Assembly (NCBI RefSeq): GCF_003350535.1
Contig: NZ_QQBB01000004.1
Span: 169,384-233,383 of the forward strand
From: Microvirga subterranea
GTDB taxonomy: Bacteria; Pseudomonadota; Alphaproteobacteria; Rhizobiales; Beijerinckiaceae
Direction of reading: 5' to 3'
DNA: 64,000 nucleotides
Of the stretch, positions 27,186 to 35,623 are shown piece by piece. A program made the position numbers and the translations under genes. The notes beneath the pieces were generated by a model, which saw only the letters and a program-made list of their open reading frames with translations, searched no databases and had not been told where the DNA came from. Position 1 is the stretch's first letter, and the number at the start of each line of letters is the position of its first letter.

Positions 27186-28826
27186 ATGTCAGCAAACGAT
27201 ACATTCGACTATGTGATCATCGGTGGTGGGTCCGCAGGCTGCGTGCTGGCCAACAGGCTGTCCAAGGAGCCGCAGAATGCCGTCTGCCTGCTCGAGGCGG
27301 GCGGCAAGGACAACTGGATCTGGTTCCACATTCCGGTCGGGTACCTCTTTGCCATCGGCAACCCGCGGGCCGATTGGATGTTCAAGACGGAAAGCGAGCC
27401 TGGGCTCAACAACCGGGTCCTGAATTACCCCCGAGGGAAGGTCCTCGGCGGCTGCTCCGCGATCAACGCAATGATCTACATGAGAGGGCAGCGGGAGGAT
27501 TACGACAACTGGCGCCAGATGGGCCTCGAAGGCTGGGGCTGGGACGACGTCAGGCCTGTCTTCCGCCGGCAGCTTGATCATTACCTCGGTGAGAGCGATC
27601 ATCACGGGATAGGCGGGGAATGGCGCGTCGACCAGCCTCGCGTGAAATGGGAGCTGCTGGACGCCTTCATCGACGCGGCGGTCGAGGCTGGCATTCCGAG
27701 AACGCAGGACTTCAACACGGGCAGCAACGAGGGCATCTCGTACTTCCACGTGAACCAGAAGAATGGCCGTCGCTGGTCTGCCGCGCGAGGCTTCCTCAGG
27801 CCTGCCCTGTCGCGTCCGAACCTGAAGGTGGAGACCCATGCGCACGCCACGCGGATCCTTTTCGAAGGACGGCGTGCCATTGGTGTCGAGGTTCTTCAGA
27901 ATGGCAGCCTCCGCCGCGTTCTGGCGCGGAAGGAGGTCATTCTGTCAGCAGGCGCTGTTGCCTCGCCCAAAATCCTTCAGCTCTCCGGGATTGGGGATGG
28001 CGCTCTGCTCCAGCAGCATGGCATCGAGCTTCTCCAACATCTGCCCGGCGTCGGCCAGAATCTGCAGGATCACCTGCAACTGCGCCCCATCTATCGTGTC
28101 GAGGGCGTTAGGACGCTCAACGAGGATTACCGCTCCTGGAGGAAGAAGGGTCTCATGGCCCTTGAATATGCCCTGTTCCGGCGCGGGCCGCTTACCATGG
28201 CGCCGTCACAATTGGGCGCCTTTACACGCTCGTCACCAAACTATGCAACGCCGAACCTTCAGTTCCACATCCAGCCCTTGTCTCTCGACAAATTCGGGGA
28301 AGAGCCCCACCCGTTCCCTGCCTTCACAGCCAGCGTCTGCAATCTTCGCCCGACCAGCCGCGGCAGCATCAACATCAAGAGTTCCGACCCGATGGAGGCC
28401 CCGTCCATTCGTCCGAACTATCTCTCGACCCCCGACGACCAGAAGGTGGCGGTCGATTCCATACGGCTCGTGCGTCGGATCGTATCCATGCCCGCCCTGC
28501 AGAAATATCATCCGCAGGAATACAAGCCCGGCGCAAACCTGACATCGGATGATGATCTCCTCAATGCCGCTCGGGACATCGGCACGACGATCTTCCACCC
28601 GGCCGGAACGGCCAAGATGGGTATCGAGACTGACCCGATGGCCGTCACGGATGCGCGCCTGCGTGTTCGCGGCGTTGAAGGTCTGCGCGTCGTCGATGCC
28701 TCGGTCATGCCGACCATTACGAGCGGCAACACGAACTCGCCCACGATGATGATTGCGGAAAAGGGCGCCGCGGTGATCCTGGAAGACGAGGCAAGCCGCG
28801 CCGGTCCCCTGCTGCGCTCTGCTTAA
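27186..28826 (+). CDS. GMC family oxidoreductase (choline dehydrogenase-like)
   Basis: A 546-residue FAD-dependent alcohol oxidoreductase. The dinucleotide site is YVIIGGGSAGCVLANRLS, followed by GKVLGGCSAINAMIYMRG, the GMC signature SAGAVASPKILQLSGIG (about 255-271) and the C-terminal active-site region GTAKMG and GNTNSPTMMIAEK. BetA-like enzymes oxidise choline, but polyethylene glycol and other alcohols are also used in this family. It lies 55 bases after livM on the same strand, so it may oxidise what the importer brings in. This is inferred. Confidence 0.91.
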   Translation: MSANDTFDYVIIGGGSAGCVLANRLSKEPQNAVCLLEAGGKDNWIWFHIPVGYLFAIGNPRADWMFKTESEPGLNNRVLNYPRGKVLGGCSAINAMIYMRGQREDYDNWRQMGLEGWGWDDVRPVFRRQLDHYLGESDHHGIGGEWRVDQPRVKWELLDAFIDAAVEAGIPRTQDFNTGSNEGISYFHVNQKNGRRWSAARGFLRPALSRPNLKVETHAHATRILFEGRRAIGVEVLQNGSLRRVLARKEVILSAGAVASPKILQLSGIGDGALLQQHGIELLQHLPGVGQNLQDHLQLRPIYRVEGVRTLNEDYRSWRKKGLMALEYALFRRGPLTMAPSQLGAFTRSSPNYATPNLQFHIQPLSLDKFGEEPHPFPAFTASVCNLRPTSRGSINIKSSDPMEAPSIRPNYLSTPDDQKVAVDSIRLVRRIVSMPALQKYHPQEYKPGANLTSDDDLLNAARDIGTTIFHPAGTAKMGIETDPMAVTDARLRVRGVEGLRVVDASVMPTITSGNTNSPTMMIAEKGAAVILEDEASRAGPLLRSA

Positions 28827-29048
28827 CGGGTGTTCTTCTCTGGCATCATACACCCCGCTATGGCTCGCGCATTTCCGAGATGAACAATGCACGGTCTCTC
28901 GGCCTAGCATGCGTTGCGGGTGCCAGCTCCCATTTCAATCGAATCAACGGCAGGCCGAAGTGCGCCCGTCACGGCCAGCCAGAATCGTTTGTCATCAGTC
29001 ATAGAAGGGCTTGCGCCAGCGGTTCTCGGGCCAATCTTTTTTCGGTTC

Positions 29049-29858
29049 TTACCGAGCCATGCCGCGGCCGTTCGAAGGAAGATGACTAGCTGCCCAGATG
29101 GCAGCCTGCGTCCTGTTCTTCGCCCGGATCTTGCGGAGGATCGCCTTGACGTGAACTTTGACCGTCGCCTCGGTGATGTCGAACTTCCGCGCGATCAGCT
29201 TATTCGAGTCGCCTTCCATCAAGCAGCGAAGGATGACTGTCTCGCGTACTGACAAGCCCCTCGGCGCACTCTCCGGATCCTCCTCCGTATGCTCGAAACT
29301 TGCTTCGTCCTCTTCGTCGCCGTGCTCCCGCAGAAGCCCCAGGACAGCAGACGGGAAGACAGTTTCTCCCAGCATGACGAGATCGAGGGACTTGACGAGA
29401 ACCTCGCACGACACCGTCTTGATGAGGTAGGCATCAGCCCCAGCCTTGAAAGCGGCCAGCAGACGCTTGAGATCGTACTGATCCACCAGCATAACGGCAC
29501 GGGCATTCGGCAGTTCGGATTTGATCCGAGCGATCTGCTCGCATTTCGCCTCGTGATCGCTCACGGCATCGATAATGAGGAGAAACGGATCGGCATTCGG
29601 AGGCCAGGTTCGCCAAACCTCGTCTAAATTGGCGCCCGAGGCGCAGAGGCTGTAAGGCGTTTCGGAAAGGATCCGCTTTAATCCCTCTCTCAACAGAGTG
29701 TTCGGCTCCACCAGGAGAGTCGGGACAGGGGGGGCATCAACACGAGTCATGTCATTCGGCCTTGTGCATGGCGTCATCTCCGCAGCTTCGGAAATCTTAC
29801 TGCTTACGGATAGATCGCCCTGTTCCGACAGAGTGTCGTGATCGTAGGTCTTCCGCAT
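29049..29858 (-). CDS. LuxR-family transcriptional regulator with degenerate receiver domain (copy 1)
   Basis: About 269 residues: an N-terminal tail, a receiver-like domain (about 45-160) and a C-terminal LuxR/GerE helix-turn-helix with LSVRETVILRCLMEGDSNKL and ITEATVKVHVKAILRKI. The receiver keeps the Asp of LIIDAV and the Lys of YLIKT, but the acidic pair (here LLVEPN) and the Ser/Thr of strand 4 (MLVDQ) are lost. This suggests phosphorylation-independent control. It is closely related to the gene at 30654. ATG 29858 is likely; ATG 29906 or 29750 are alternatives, the latter matching the start of copy 2. Confidence 0.87.
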   Translation of the reverse strand: MRKTYDHDTLSEQGDLSVSSKISEAAEMTPCTRPNDMTRVDAPPVPTLLVEPNTLLREGLKRILSETPYSLCASGANLDEVWRTWPPNADPFLLIIDAVSDHEAKCEQIARIKSELPNARAVMLVDQYDLKRLLAAFKAGADAYLIKTVSCEVLVKSLDLVMLGETVFPSAVLGLLREHGDEEDEASFEHTEEDPESAPRGLSVRETVILRCLMEGDSNKLIARKFDITEATVKVHVKAILRKIRAKNRTQAAIWAASHLPSNGRGMAR

Positions 29859-30232
29859 CGTAGAGCCCTTTTGGCCCCTGCCCGTCCTGGCTTTTGGTAC
29901 GGACATTCCACCACAGAAAAGCTAACTTACCCGACAGGATAGGACAATTGGTCCGCAACAGAAAACTGTAAAAATTTTATCCTTTTTCTAAGGCGCCTGA
30001 TTTCGTTACAAATTAACGTCTTTCCTTCAGTCAGCCCGGAGATGATGAAGCCCGACCATCCAAACAAAACCGAATGCGCCGGTTTCGAGGAGGTGCAGCG
30101 ACCGACATAACTGCAAGCATAACACCTGCGGGTGAATTGCGCTGGGAGTCAGAGCCATGATGATAAGGCACAATTGGCTAGACAGACGATCCGTGCAGAC
30201 TTAACACATGTTAGGAATGGGTGCTGGAAATC
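29859..30232. other. Divergent intergenic region between LuxR-type copy 1 and DUF6894 gene
   Basis: About 370 bases, with an AT-rich stretch at 29960-30010. It should contain the promoters of both genes. The left end may include extra N-terminal coding sequence of the regulator if ATG 29906 is used. No terminator, repeat or further gene was recognised. Confidence 0.35.
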
Positions 30233-30523
30233 ATGGCTCCTAAAGTACTTCGCAACAACATTCCCTATGTGGCGCACGAGTCTCCGCCTGTAACGATGAA
30301 ATGCTATTTCAACCTCGTGAATGGCAGCGAGCGAATCGCCGATCAGGACGGGATCGAAGTGCGCGATATTGAACAGGCACATGCTCAGGCTGTGAAAGCC
30401 ATTGCGGAGCTTCGTGAGGAGGACGACTCAACCTCCAGCGATTGGGCCAATTGGAGCCTCGAGGTGACCGACTCTTTCGGAAACGTACTCTTTTCGATCA
30501 ATCTCGGCGGCTCTTTGCACTAA
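30233..30523 (+). CDS. DUF6894 family small protein
   Basis: A 96-residue protein with the DUF6894 pattern: CYFNLVNGSERIADQDGIEV, then EQAHAQAVKAIAELREED and a C-terminal WSLEVTDSFGNVLFSINL. The family is common in Methylobacteriaceae and related groups and has no known function. It is the only plus-strand gene between two regulator paralogues. The start is uncertain between GTG 30221, ATG 30233 and ATG 30296; the last matches the usual start of the domain. Confidence 0.82.
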   Translation: MAPKVLRNNIPYVAHESPPVTMKCYFNLVNGSERIADQDGIEVRDIEQAHAQAVKAIAELREEDDSTSSDWANWSLEVTDSFGNVLFSINLGGSLH

Positions 30524-30653
30524 CTTCCAACGTCCCTCGAAAGGCTGAAGACCTGTCCTGTCGGGACACCGGAGTCCGTCCGTCGTCTGTTTGACGCAAG
30601 AGCCATCTTCTTCGGAGAGCAAGCATTTCGCTCTAGAGCGCGGCCTTTTGAGC

Positions 30654-31385
30654 TCAGTCGGCCTGCCGAGACGATGACAAGCCGTCGTCCGTCGTAGCCG
30701 ATGGTAGGTGGGCAACTGCCCACATGGCGGCTTGGGTCCGGTTCGTAACCCGGATCTTCCTCAAGATTGCCTTGATGTGCACCTTCACGGTTGCTTCTGC
30801 GACGTCAAGCTTACGTGCAATGATCTTGTTCGGGGCACCTTGCATCAGGCAGTGCAGAATTTCAGCCTCCCGGCTCGACAGGGTTCGGATCGGCGCTCCG
30901 ACGGAGATGGTAGGCAAAGCCTCCACTGACTCGGCCGGCGCAACACGGTCAGCCCGATAGGACCTGTCGGAAGTTGCGAGGTTGGACAGAAGTGCCGCTG
31001 CCGGGAAAACGGTTTCGCCCATCATGACCAGGTCAAGATACTTAACGAGAACCTCGCAAGCGACCGTCGATAGGCAATAGCCATCAGCACCAGCCTGCAT
31101 GATTGACATCATGCCTTCCTGATCGAACTCTTCCGCCAGAACGACGACCCGATCACCCTCACGACGCTCCTTCAGCCCCCTCACAAAGTCAGCCGTCCCA
31201 CTCTGATGAAGATGAATGTCAACGATGTAGAGGGCAGGCATTACCTCGGATGTATACGGCGCGTCCAAGGCTAGATCAGCCTGAACCGTGAAGCGCGTGC
31301 CTGAAAGAGTATGCTTAAGTCCCTCGCGCAGCATTGAATTTTTGCAAACAAGGATCGTTTGAACTGGCAGCGCCTCGCGTGTCAT
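30654..31385 (-). CDS. LuxR-family transcriptional regulator with degenerate receiver domain (copy 2)
   Basis: A 243-residue paralogue of the regulator at 29049, with the same N-terminal MTR start, receiver-like domain and C-terminal LuxR helix-turn-helix (LSSREAEILHCLMQGAPNKI, then ATVKVHIKAILRKI). Its receiver is more eroded: the acidic pair is replaced (LVCKN), the strand-4 Thr is Ala (VLAEE) and the Lys is Ser (YCLST). Only the Asp of IVDIHL remains. ATG 31385 with AAGGA upstream is preferred to longer starts. Its place beside priming and lyase genes suggests control of the polysaccharide locus, which is inferred. Confidence 0.87.
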   Translation of the reverse strand: MTREALPVQTILVCKNSMLREGLKHTLSGTRFTVQADLALDAPYTSEVMPALYIVDIHLHQSGTADFVRGLKERREGDRVVVLAEEFDQEGMMSIMQAGADGYCLSTVACEVLVKYLDLVMMGETVFPAAALLSNLATSDRSYRADRVAPAESVEALPTISVGAPIRTLSSREAEILHCLMQGAPNKIIARKLDVAEATVKVHIKAILRKIRVTNRTQAAMWAVAHLPSATTDDGLSSSRQAD

Positions 31386-31740
31386 GTGGAGGATCCTTCT
31401 TTGAAAAGTGTCTCTAATTATACAAATTAACCTCTCTGCAACCATTGATGAAAAGGGAGTAGGAACTAACGCTTTTGGGGTATAAAGCAATTCAATATAA
31501 TTCAAGGCACAACTACGACAATACATCAAAAAATAATCCAAGAAACAATTCTTATTGATCAAAGGTTGCATACCCGACAAATTTCGGCACAAACACAAAA
31601 TACCTAAAGATCTACAGGTAATTATTCGAAGTGTTACAAAAATACAGAATTATTAATATTACATTATCATAAAATCGGCACATGAAACCTGGGACTTGCC
31701 TCATCTACTGTCACGAACTTAAGCTCTGTAGTGCAAATGC
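31386..31740. other. AT-rich intergenic region upstream of LuxR-type copy 2
   Basis: About 355 bases, much richer in A and T than the surrounding genes, especially at 31480-31680. It carries the promoter of the regulator on the minus strand and the 3' flank of the lyase gene. No ORF or stable hairpin stands out. Such AT-rich gaps in exopolysaccharide loci are typical targets of MucR/Ros-type silencers, but no site was identified. Confidence 0.4.
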
Positions 31741-32571
31741 CTACGGCCTTGCATTCTCTGCACGAAGCGGCGAGGCGATCCTGCTTGAGAGAGGCGCCTG
31801 GCTTACTTCGACATTGCGATACTCGATCGTCAGGTCTTCAGGAGAGGTGTTTCGATAGATCCCAAACTGCCAGTATGCGCCGACAGGATCGTTAAATCCC
31901 ATCGAGAAGTCTGCGAGATCGAGCATGAGAACTCCATCTCGCCACCATTGAAGGATCGCGTCACCCTTGTAACCGAACCGCAATCTGAAAACATGATTGT
32001 ACCAACGGCCTCGCTCTATCGGTCCCGAATAGCGGATTGTCTCGTCCGGATTCTCCGTGTGATGAGCCGCTGCGACATAACGTGTAGAAATCTCGAAGAT
32101 ATTTCCAGGAAGCAGATGGAGTGCGAAGGGAGGCGAAGAGCCTCGGTCTCCAGCTTGTGTCGTGGCATGCATCTGTCCGATCACGCACCACCGTGAAGTA
32201 ATTGGATCGCCTGGCAAAATTCTCTGGGCATAAGAGATCCAGACATCAGCCCCAAGTGGATTTGGCTGAGCCCAGCCGGTCAACTCCGCTCGATCAACCG
32301 GAGAACCCTCCTTTTGATCCCAACGCGAATTCTCTCCTCTGCGCGCATTGAACCGGATCGTGCCGGGCTCCGTGGTGGAGATCTGGATCGCGTTTGAGTT
32401 TGACGATGCCGACGCCGGTTCATAATAATGCCCACCGACGGCCAACGGAGCCGTAACGGTGCGCCAGTCGGCAGCACGCGCACCGCTCCGGAAGCCAATC
32501 AAGGTGCAGCATAGACTAGCCGCCCCCACAATTACGACGGCGGTTTTACTGGGCCACCCCAATGAGGACAT
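31741..32571 (-). CDS. Exported polysaccharide lyase (heparin lyase I-like, PF14099)
   Basis: A 276-residue protein with an N-terminal membrane/signal segment (about residues 8-34, ending near ARA-AD). The rest fits the beta-jelly-roll lyase family: FNARRGENSRW, PVDRAELTGW, FALHLLPGNIFEIS, the GRWYNHVFRLRF segment, then WWRDGVLMLDLADF and YWQFGIYR. It would cut an acidic polysaccharide in the periplasm or outside, perhaps the polymer made here. ATG 32571 with GGAG seven bases upstream is chosen over ATG 32604. It lies 112 bases after a BcsL-like gene. Confidence 0.82.
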   Translation of the reverse strand: MSSLGWPSKTAVVIVGAASLCCTLIGFRSGARAADWRTVTAPLAVGGHYYEPASASSNSNAIQISTTEPGTIRFNARRGENSRWDQKEGSPVDRAELTGWAQPNPLGADVWISYAQRILPGDPITSRWCVIGQMHATTQAGDRGSSPPFALHLLPGNIFEISTRYVAAAHHTENPDETIRYSGPIERGRWYNHVFRLRFGYKGDAILQWWRDGVLMLDLADFSMGFNDPVGAYWQFGIYRNTSPEDLTIEYRNVEVSQAPLSSRIASPLRAENARP

Positions 32572-32683
32572 AGGACTTCTCCGCTGAGACGTGTCTTTCT
32601 GCATTTCCAAAACCAGCCCCTTGGAAGGGATGACAGGCCGATATGGGTGTTCAGCAGAGTGCCGCCTGGATGACTGGGAACAA

Positions 32684-33973
32684 TCATTCACTGCTGGGAT
32701 CAGCCAGTCGCTCCTTGCGGACTGTGCGACTATCCGCACTTCGCAACGGCTTGCGATCACCTCTTCGGCGATAGGCACGGTATGCTTGCTTCAGTCGCGA
32801 AGGGATTCGCGGCCTTGCATAGCGTTGATATGCATAGTGAGCTGCCGCGCGCGGGAACTGGCACAAGATCGGAAGAATATCTCGGCGAATGAGTTGAACG
32901 TCGACATACTCGTCATACGTCATTCGCCAGTAGCCCTCCCAATCAGCGTTACTGAGGTGATTGATTTCGATGATCTCCGGCCGAGCAAACGCATCCTGGA
33001 TGACACTGCCGGTCAGCAGATGACCAGGTCGGCAATCGGAGTAATCCTCATCGAAGGCAATCTTGGCGAGCATGAGCGAGCCGCCGCAGCGGATGCACAT
33101 CTGAGCAGCAATCACCTGACCTTGAACCCGAATGACATACCATTCGAAGTCACCACGGGCACCAAGATGCTCTGCTAGAGCCTGGTAGAAGGAAACTGCC
33201 TCCGTATTGTCAGCCATCGCCGTTCCATTACGACCCTTCCACCCGGAAGCTTCCAAGGCCATGAACGTTTCAAGAAAATCCATTCCAGCCTGCGCACCTT
33301 GAATGCGGTCGATTGAGACGGCTCCCTGCTTCTCCAGCTTCTTGTGGAAGCGCTTCAGATTTCGTCGCATATTCCCAAGGCCAGCGAGATAATCATCGAA
33401 CCGCCCCTGAACGTTGAGAAACGAAAACTTCGAGCATAGACCCGAGCAGCGAACATACCCTTGAACTCCACTCCGGAGGACCTGGAGGACAGGCGCCCCA
33501 TGACGCACAGCCGTCAACGATAAACCAAGATGTCCAGGTATCTCGCGGCGAACCTCCTCCAACAAGGCGCAGAAGGCTAATCCGGCATACTCCGGCGCAA
33601 GAAGCACATCACCGGAGGGTGTGAGGTCATCCGATGGGGTTCGGAGAATCGGACGGCTGATTCCAAGAATTGGGTGAGGCGTTATTACCACTGGAAGGAC
33701 GCCGATCAACGCCCCTTCACGATAAGCAAAACAACAGAGCCACCGCTCTTTGGACCGAAGCCTGTGATGCAGAAACGCATCGATCCAAGCCGGCAACAAA
33801 GTTGGTATCTGCTGTGGCGCCCGATTGGCGAGCTGATCCCAAGCTGGGACATGTGACGCCAAGCCGTCGAACTCATGGACAGTCACGACTTGCACGTCGT
33901 CAGATGCACTTGCGCGAGCAGCAGCATAGGACACGAGAGAAAGATCTGCGATTGCCATCGTGCTATCGCGCAT
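32684..33973 (-). CDS. CelD/BcsL-like acetyltransferase-fold (FemAB/GNAT) protein 1
   Basis: A 429-residue protein of the CelD/BcsL family (PF13480), which has two related GNAT-like lobes. Landmarks are a basic helix NMRRNLKRFHKKLEKQG, EASGWKGRNGT (about 242-252), FDEDYSD (about 307) and PGHLL (about 316). Family members are tied to cellulose and exopolysaccharide synthesis, probably as acyl or aminoacyl transferases, but few have a known reaction. It overlaps the priming transferase by 11 bp. ATG 33973 has AGG five bases before it. Confidence 0.85.
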   Translation of the reverse strand: MRDSTMAIADLSLVSYAAARASASDDVQVVTVHEFDGLASHVPAWDQLANRAPQQIPTLLPAWIDAFLHHRLRSKERWLCCFAYREGALIGVLPVVITPHPILGISRPILRTPSDDLTPSGDVLLAPEYAGLAFCALLEEVRREIPGHLGLSLTAVRHGAPVLQVLRSGVQGYVRCSGLCSKFSFLNVQGRFDDYLAGLGNMRRNLKRFHKKLEKQGAVSIDRIQGAQAGMDFLETFMALEASGWKGRNGTAMADNTEAVSFYQALAEHLGARGDFEWYVIRVQGQVIAAQMCIRCGGSLMLAKIAFDEDYSDCRPGHLLTGSVIQDAFARPEIIEINHLSNADWEGYWRMTYDEYVDVQLIRRDILPILCQFPRAAAHYAYQRYARPRIPSRLKQAYRAYRRRGDRKPLRSADSRTVRKERLADPSSE

Positions 33974-35282
33974 TTCGACCTGTCGCGAGGGTCCAAATTG
34001 TAGCAACTACGATCTCCAAATCGAGCGCCAGCCCGAATTCCTTCACGTAGAAGAGGTCGTAGGTCAGCTTGGCTCGTGTTTCCTCGACCGTTGAGGCGTA
34101 ACCAAAGCTCACCTGAGCCCACCCGGAAAGGCCAGGCTGAACTGAGTGCCGCAGATCGTAATGCGGAATCATTTTTTGATACTCCGCAACGAGTTGAGGC
34201 TGCTCGGGACGCGGCCCTATGAGGCTCATGTCGCCTCTGAGAATGTTGTAGAGCTGCGGCAGCTCATCGATCCTATAGCGCCGCAATACTCTGCCGAGAG
34301 GCGTAACTCGACAATCGCTCTTCGAGGTTGCCGTCTGCTTTCCGTTCGAATTATGTGCGCTCATCGTGCGCAGCTTGTACATCCGGAAAATCCGGCCACC
34401 ACGCCCGACGCGATCCTGCGTGAAGATCACCGGGCGCCCCATCGTGATAGCGACACCTATGGCTGCGAGGCCGCCTAGCATAAGAGCGATCGGCATCATC
34501 ATGAGAGCCGCGACGATATCCATGGCTCGTTTTATGGAACTGTAGGATTGGCGTCGCTGGAGGCGTCGAAGCAGAACCTCCGGCTCCACTTCTTCAGGCA
34601 TGAGGCAAGAAGCGCGATCGACAACATGGTTCCGAACGTGTCGGATCTCGCAGTTGGCCAACGAAGCGGTTGAAATGAAATTCATCCATTCGGGCGGCAA
34701 TGTTGTCGCAAAATCCAGCAGCAGAACGTCGTACTGAGAAGCATCTAGCGACGGATCCGTCACCAGATCGACGCCGGGGTCCAACCGGCGAAGCAATTCC
34801 GGTGCGAGGCTTGCAACAACGGCACCCACACGCTTTGGACGCGCAACCCTTCTCAGGGAGTCGATTGCCATGCTGCACGCAAGAGCCGCAAGATATGTGC
34901 CGGGGATGAAGCTCCATGCAACGCCGCGCTTCAGCCCCACAGCGAAAGCGAACCACGCAAAATGACCTATGAAGCTCAACATGAACGCGAGCAGCAGCCG
35001 CGCCCCGGAATCTCGCTGGGAGAATGCTGCAATCGCAGCCAGAGCAGAGACGTTCAGAACCGTTACAGCAACGATGGCTAGAATGACCTGAGTATTCGGG
35101 GGGCTCTCGCTCAGAATATGCCTTAGGAACACTGCAGATTGAACCGCGCATATGAGTCCAATCAGAGCCGAGACTGCCGGACCGACAACCAGTCGGAGCG
35201 GCCGATCGGCAGGCACATTCGTAGAGCTTAGCCCAGTTCCACTCGCAGCAGGCTGGAGGGGAATCTTGGAACTGTTCGCCAC
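33963..35282 (-). CDS. Priming sugar-phosphate transferase (undecaprenyl-phosphate type)
   Basis: Starts polymer synthesis by moving a sugar-1-phosphate to undecaprenyl phosphate. The 439-residue protein has several N-terminal membrane segments, a soluble middle region and a C-terminal Bac_transf domain: KRAMDIVAALMMMPIALML, DRVGRGGRIFRMYKLRTM, RVTPLGRVLRRYRIDELPQL and MSLIGPRPE, all catalytic landmarks of the family. GTG 35282 has GGGAGG six bases upstream and is preferred to ATG 35318. The sugar (galactose or glucose phosphate is typical) is unknown. Confidence 0.93.
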   Translation of the reverse strand: MANSSKIPLQPAASGTGLSSTNVPADRPLRLVVGPAVSALIGLICAVQSAVFLRHILSESPPNTQVILAIVAVTVLNVSALAAIAAFSQRDSGARLLLAFMLSFIGHFAWFAFAVGLKRGVAWSFIPGTYLAALACSMAIDSLRRVARPKRVGAVVASLAPELLRRLDPGVDLVTDPSLDASQYDVLLLDFATTLPPEWMNFISTASLANCEIRHVRNHVVDRASCLMPEEVEPEVLLRRLQRRQSYSSIKRAMDIVAALMMMPIALMLGGLAAIGVAITMGRPVIFTQDRVGRGGRIFRMYKLRTMSAHNSNGKQTATSKSDCRVTPLGRVLRRYRIDELPQLYNILRGDMSLIGPRPEQPQLVAEYQKMIPHYDLRHSVQPGLSGWAQVSFGYASTVEETRAKLTYDLFYVKEFGLALDLEIVVATIWTLATGRNAR

Positions 35283-35623
35283 AGAGCACCTCCCACGTGT
35301 TCCTGAGACTTTTGACATCCAATCCGTAGGAGATTGATGTCCATATTTTCCGCTTCAAGGAACATGATATTCTGGACAACTAGATACATCTATAGAAGTT
35401 CATGTATCCTGAAGTGGTAATTCATATTATTTTGATAGATACCGTGAATTCTTGTCCAAATAAATATGATAGTTTGCTGAGATATTCCATATATCCAGAG
35501 GGCAACATAACCTTCAATGTGAGAAATGAGCAGCCAATATCATAATAATATTCGTCAAATAGAGTGGGTAATGACACTTACTGCTGATACTTTCTCGCAA
35601 AGATCAGCGTTGGATTCGTCAAA
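35283..35623. other. AT-rich divergent region between priming transferase and BcsL-like gene 2
   Basis: About 340 bases, strongly AT-rich at 35330-35560. It contains an inverted repeat at 35383-35408 and a second, AATTCA (35419-35424) with TGAATT (35445-35450). It must drive transcription both ways, toward the priming transferase operon and toward the 563-residue protein. No ORF was found. Confidence 0.45.
35383..35408. promoter_or_regulatory. Inverted repeat, candidate operator
   Basis: GATACAT (35383-35389) and ATGTATC (35402-35408) form perfect 7-bp arms around a 12-base spacer. It lies in an AT-rich divergent promoter region 101 bases upstream of the GTG start of the priming transferase. 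A dimeric regulator site is the simplest reading; which protein binds is unknown. Confidence 0.35.
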
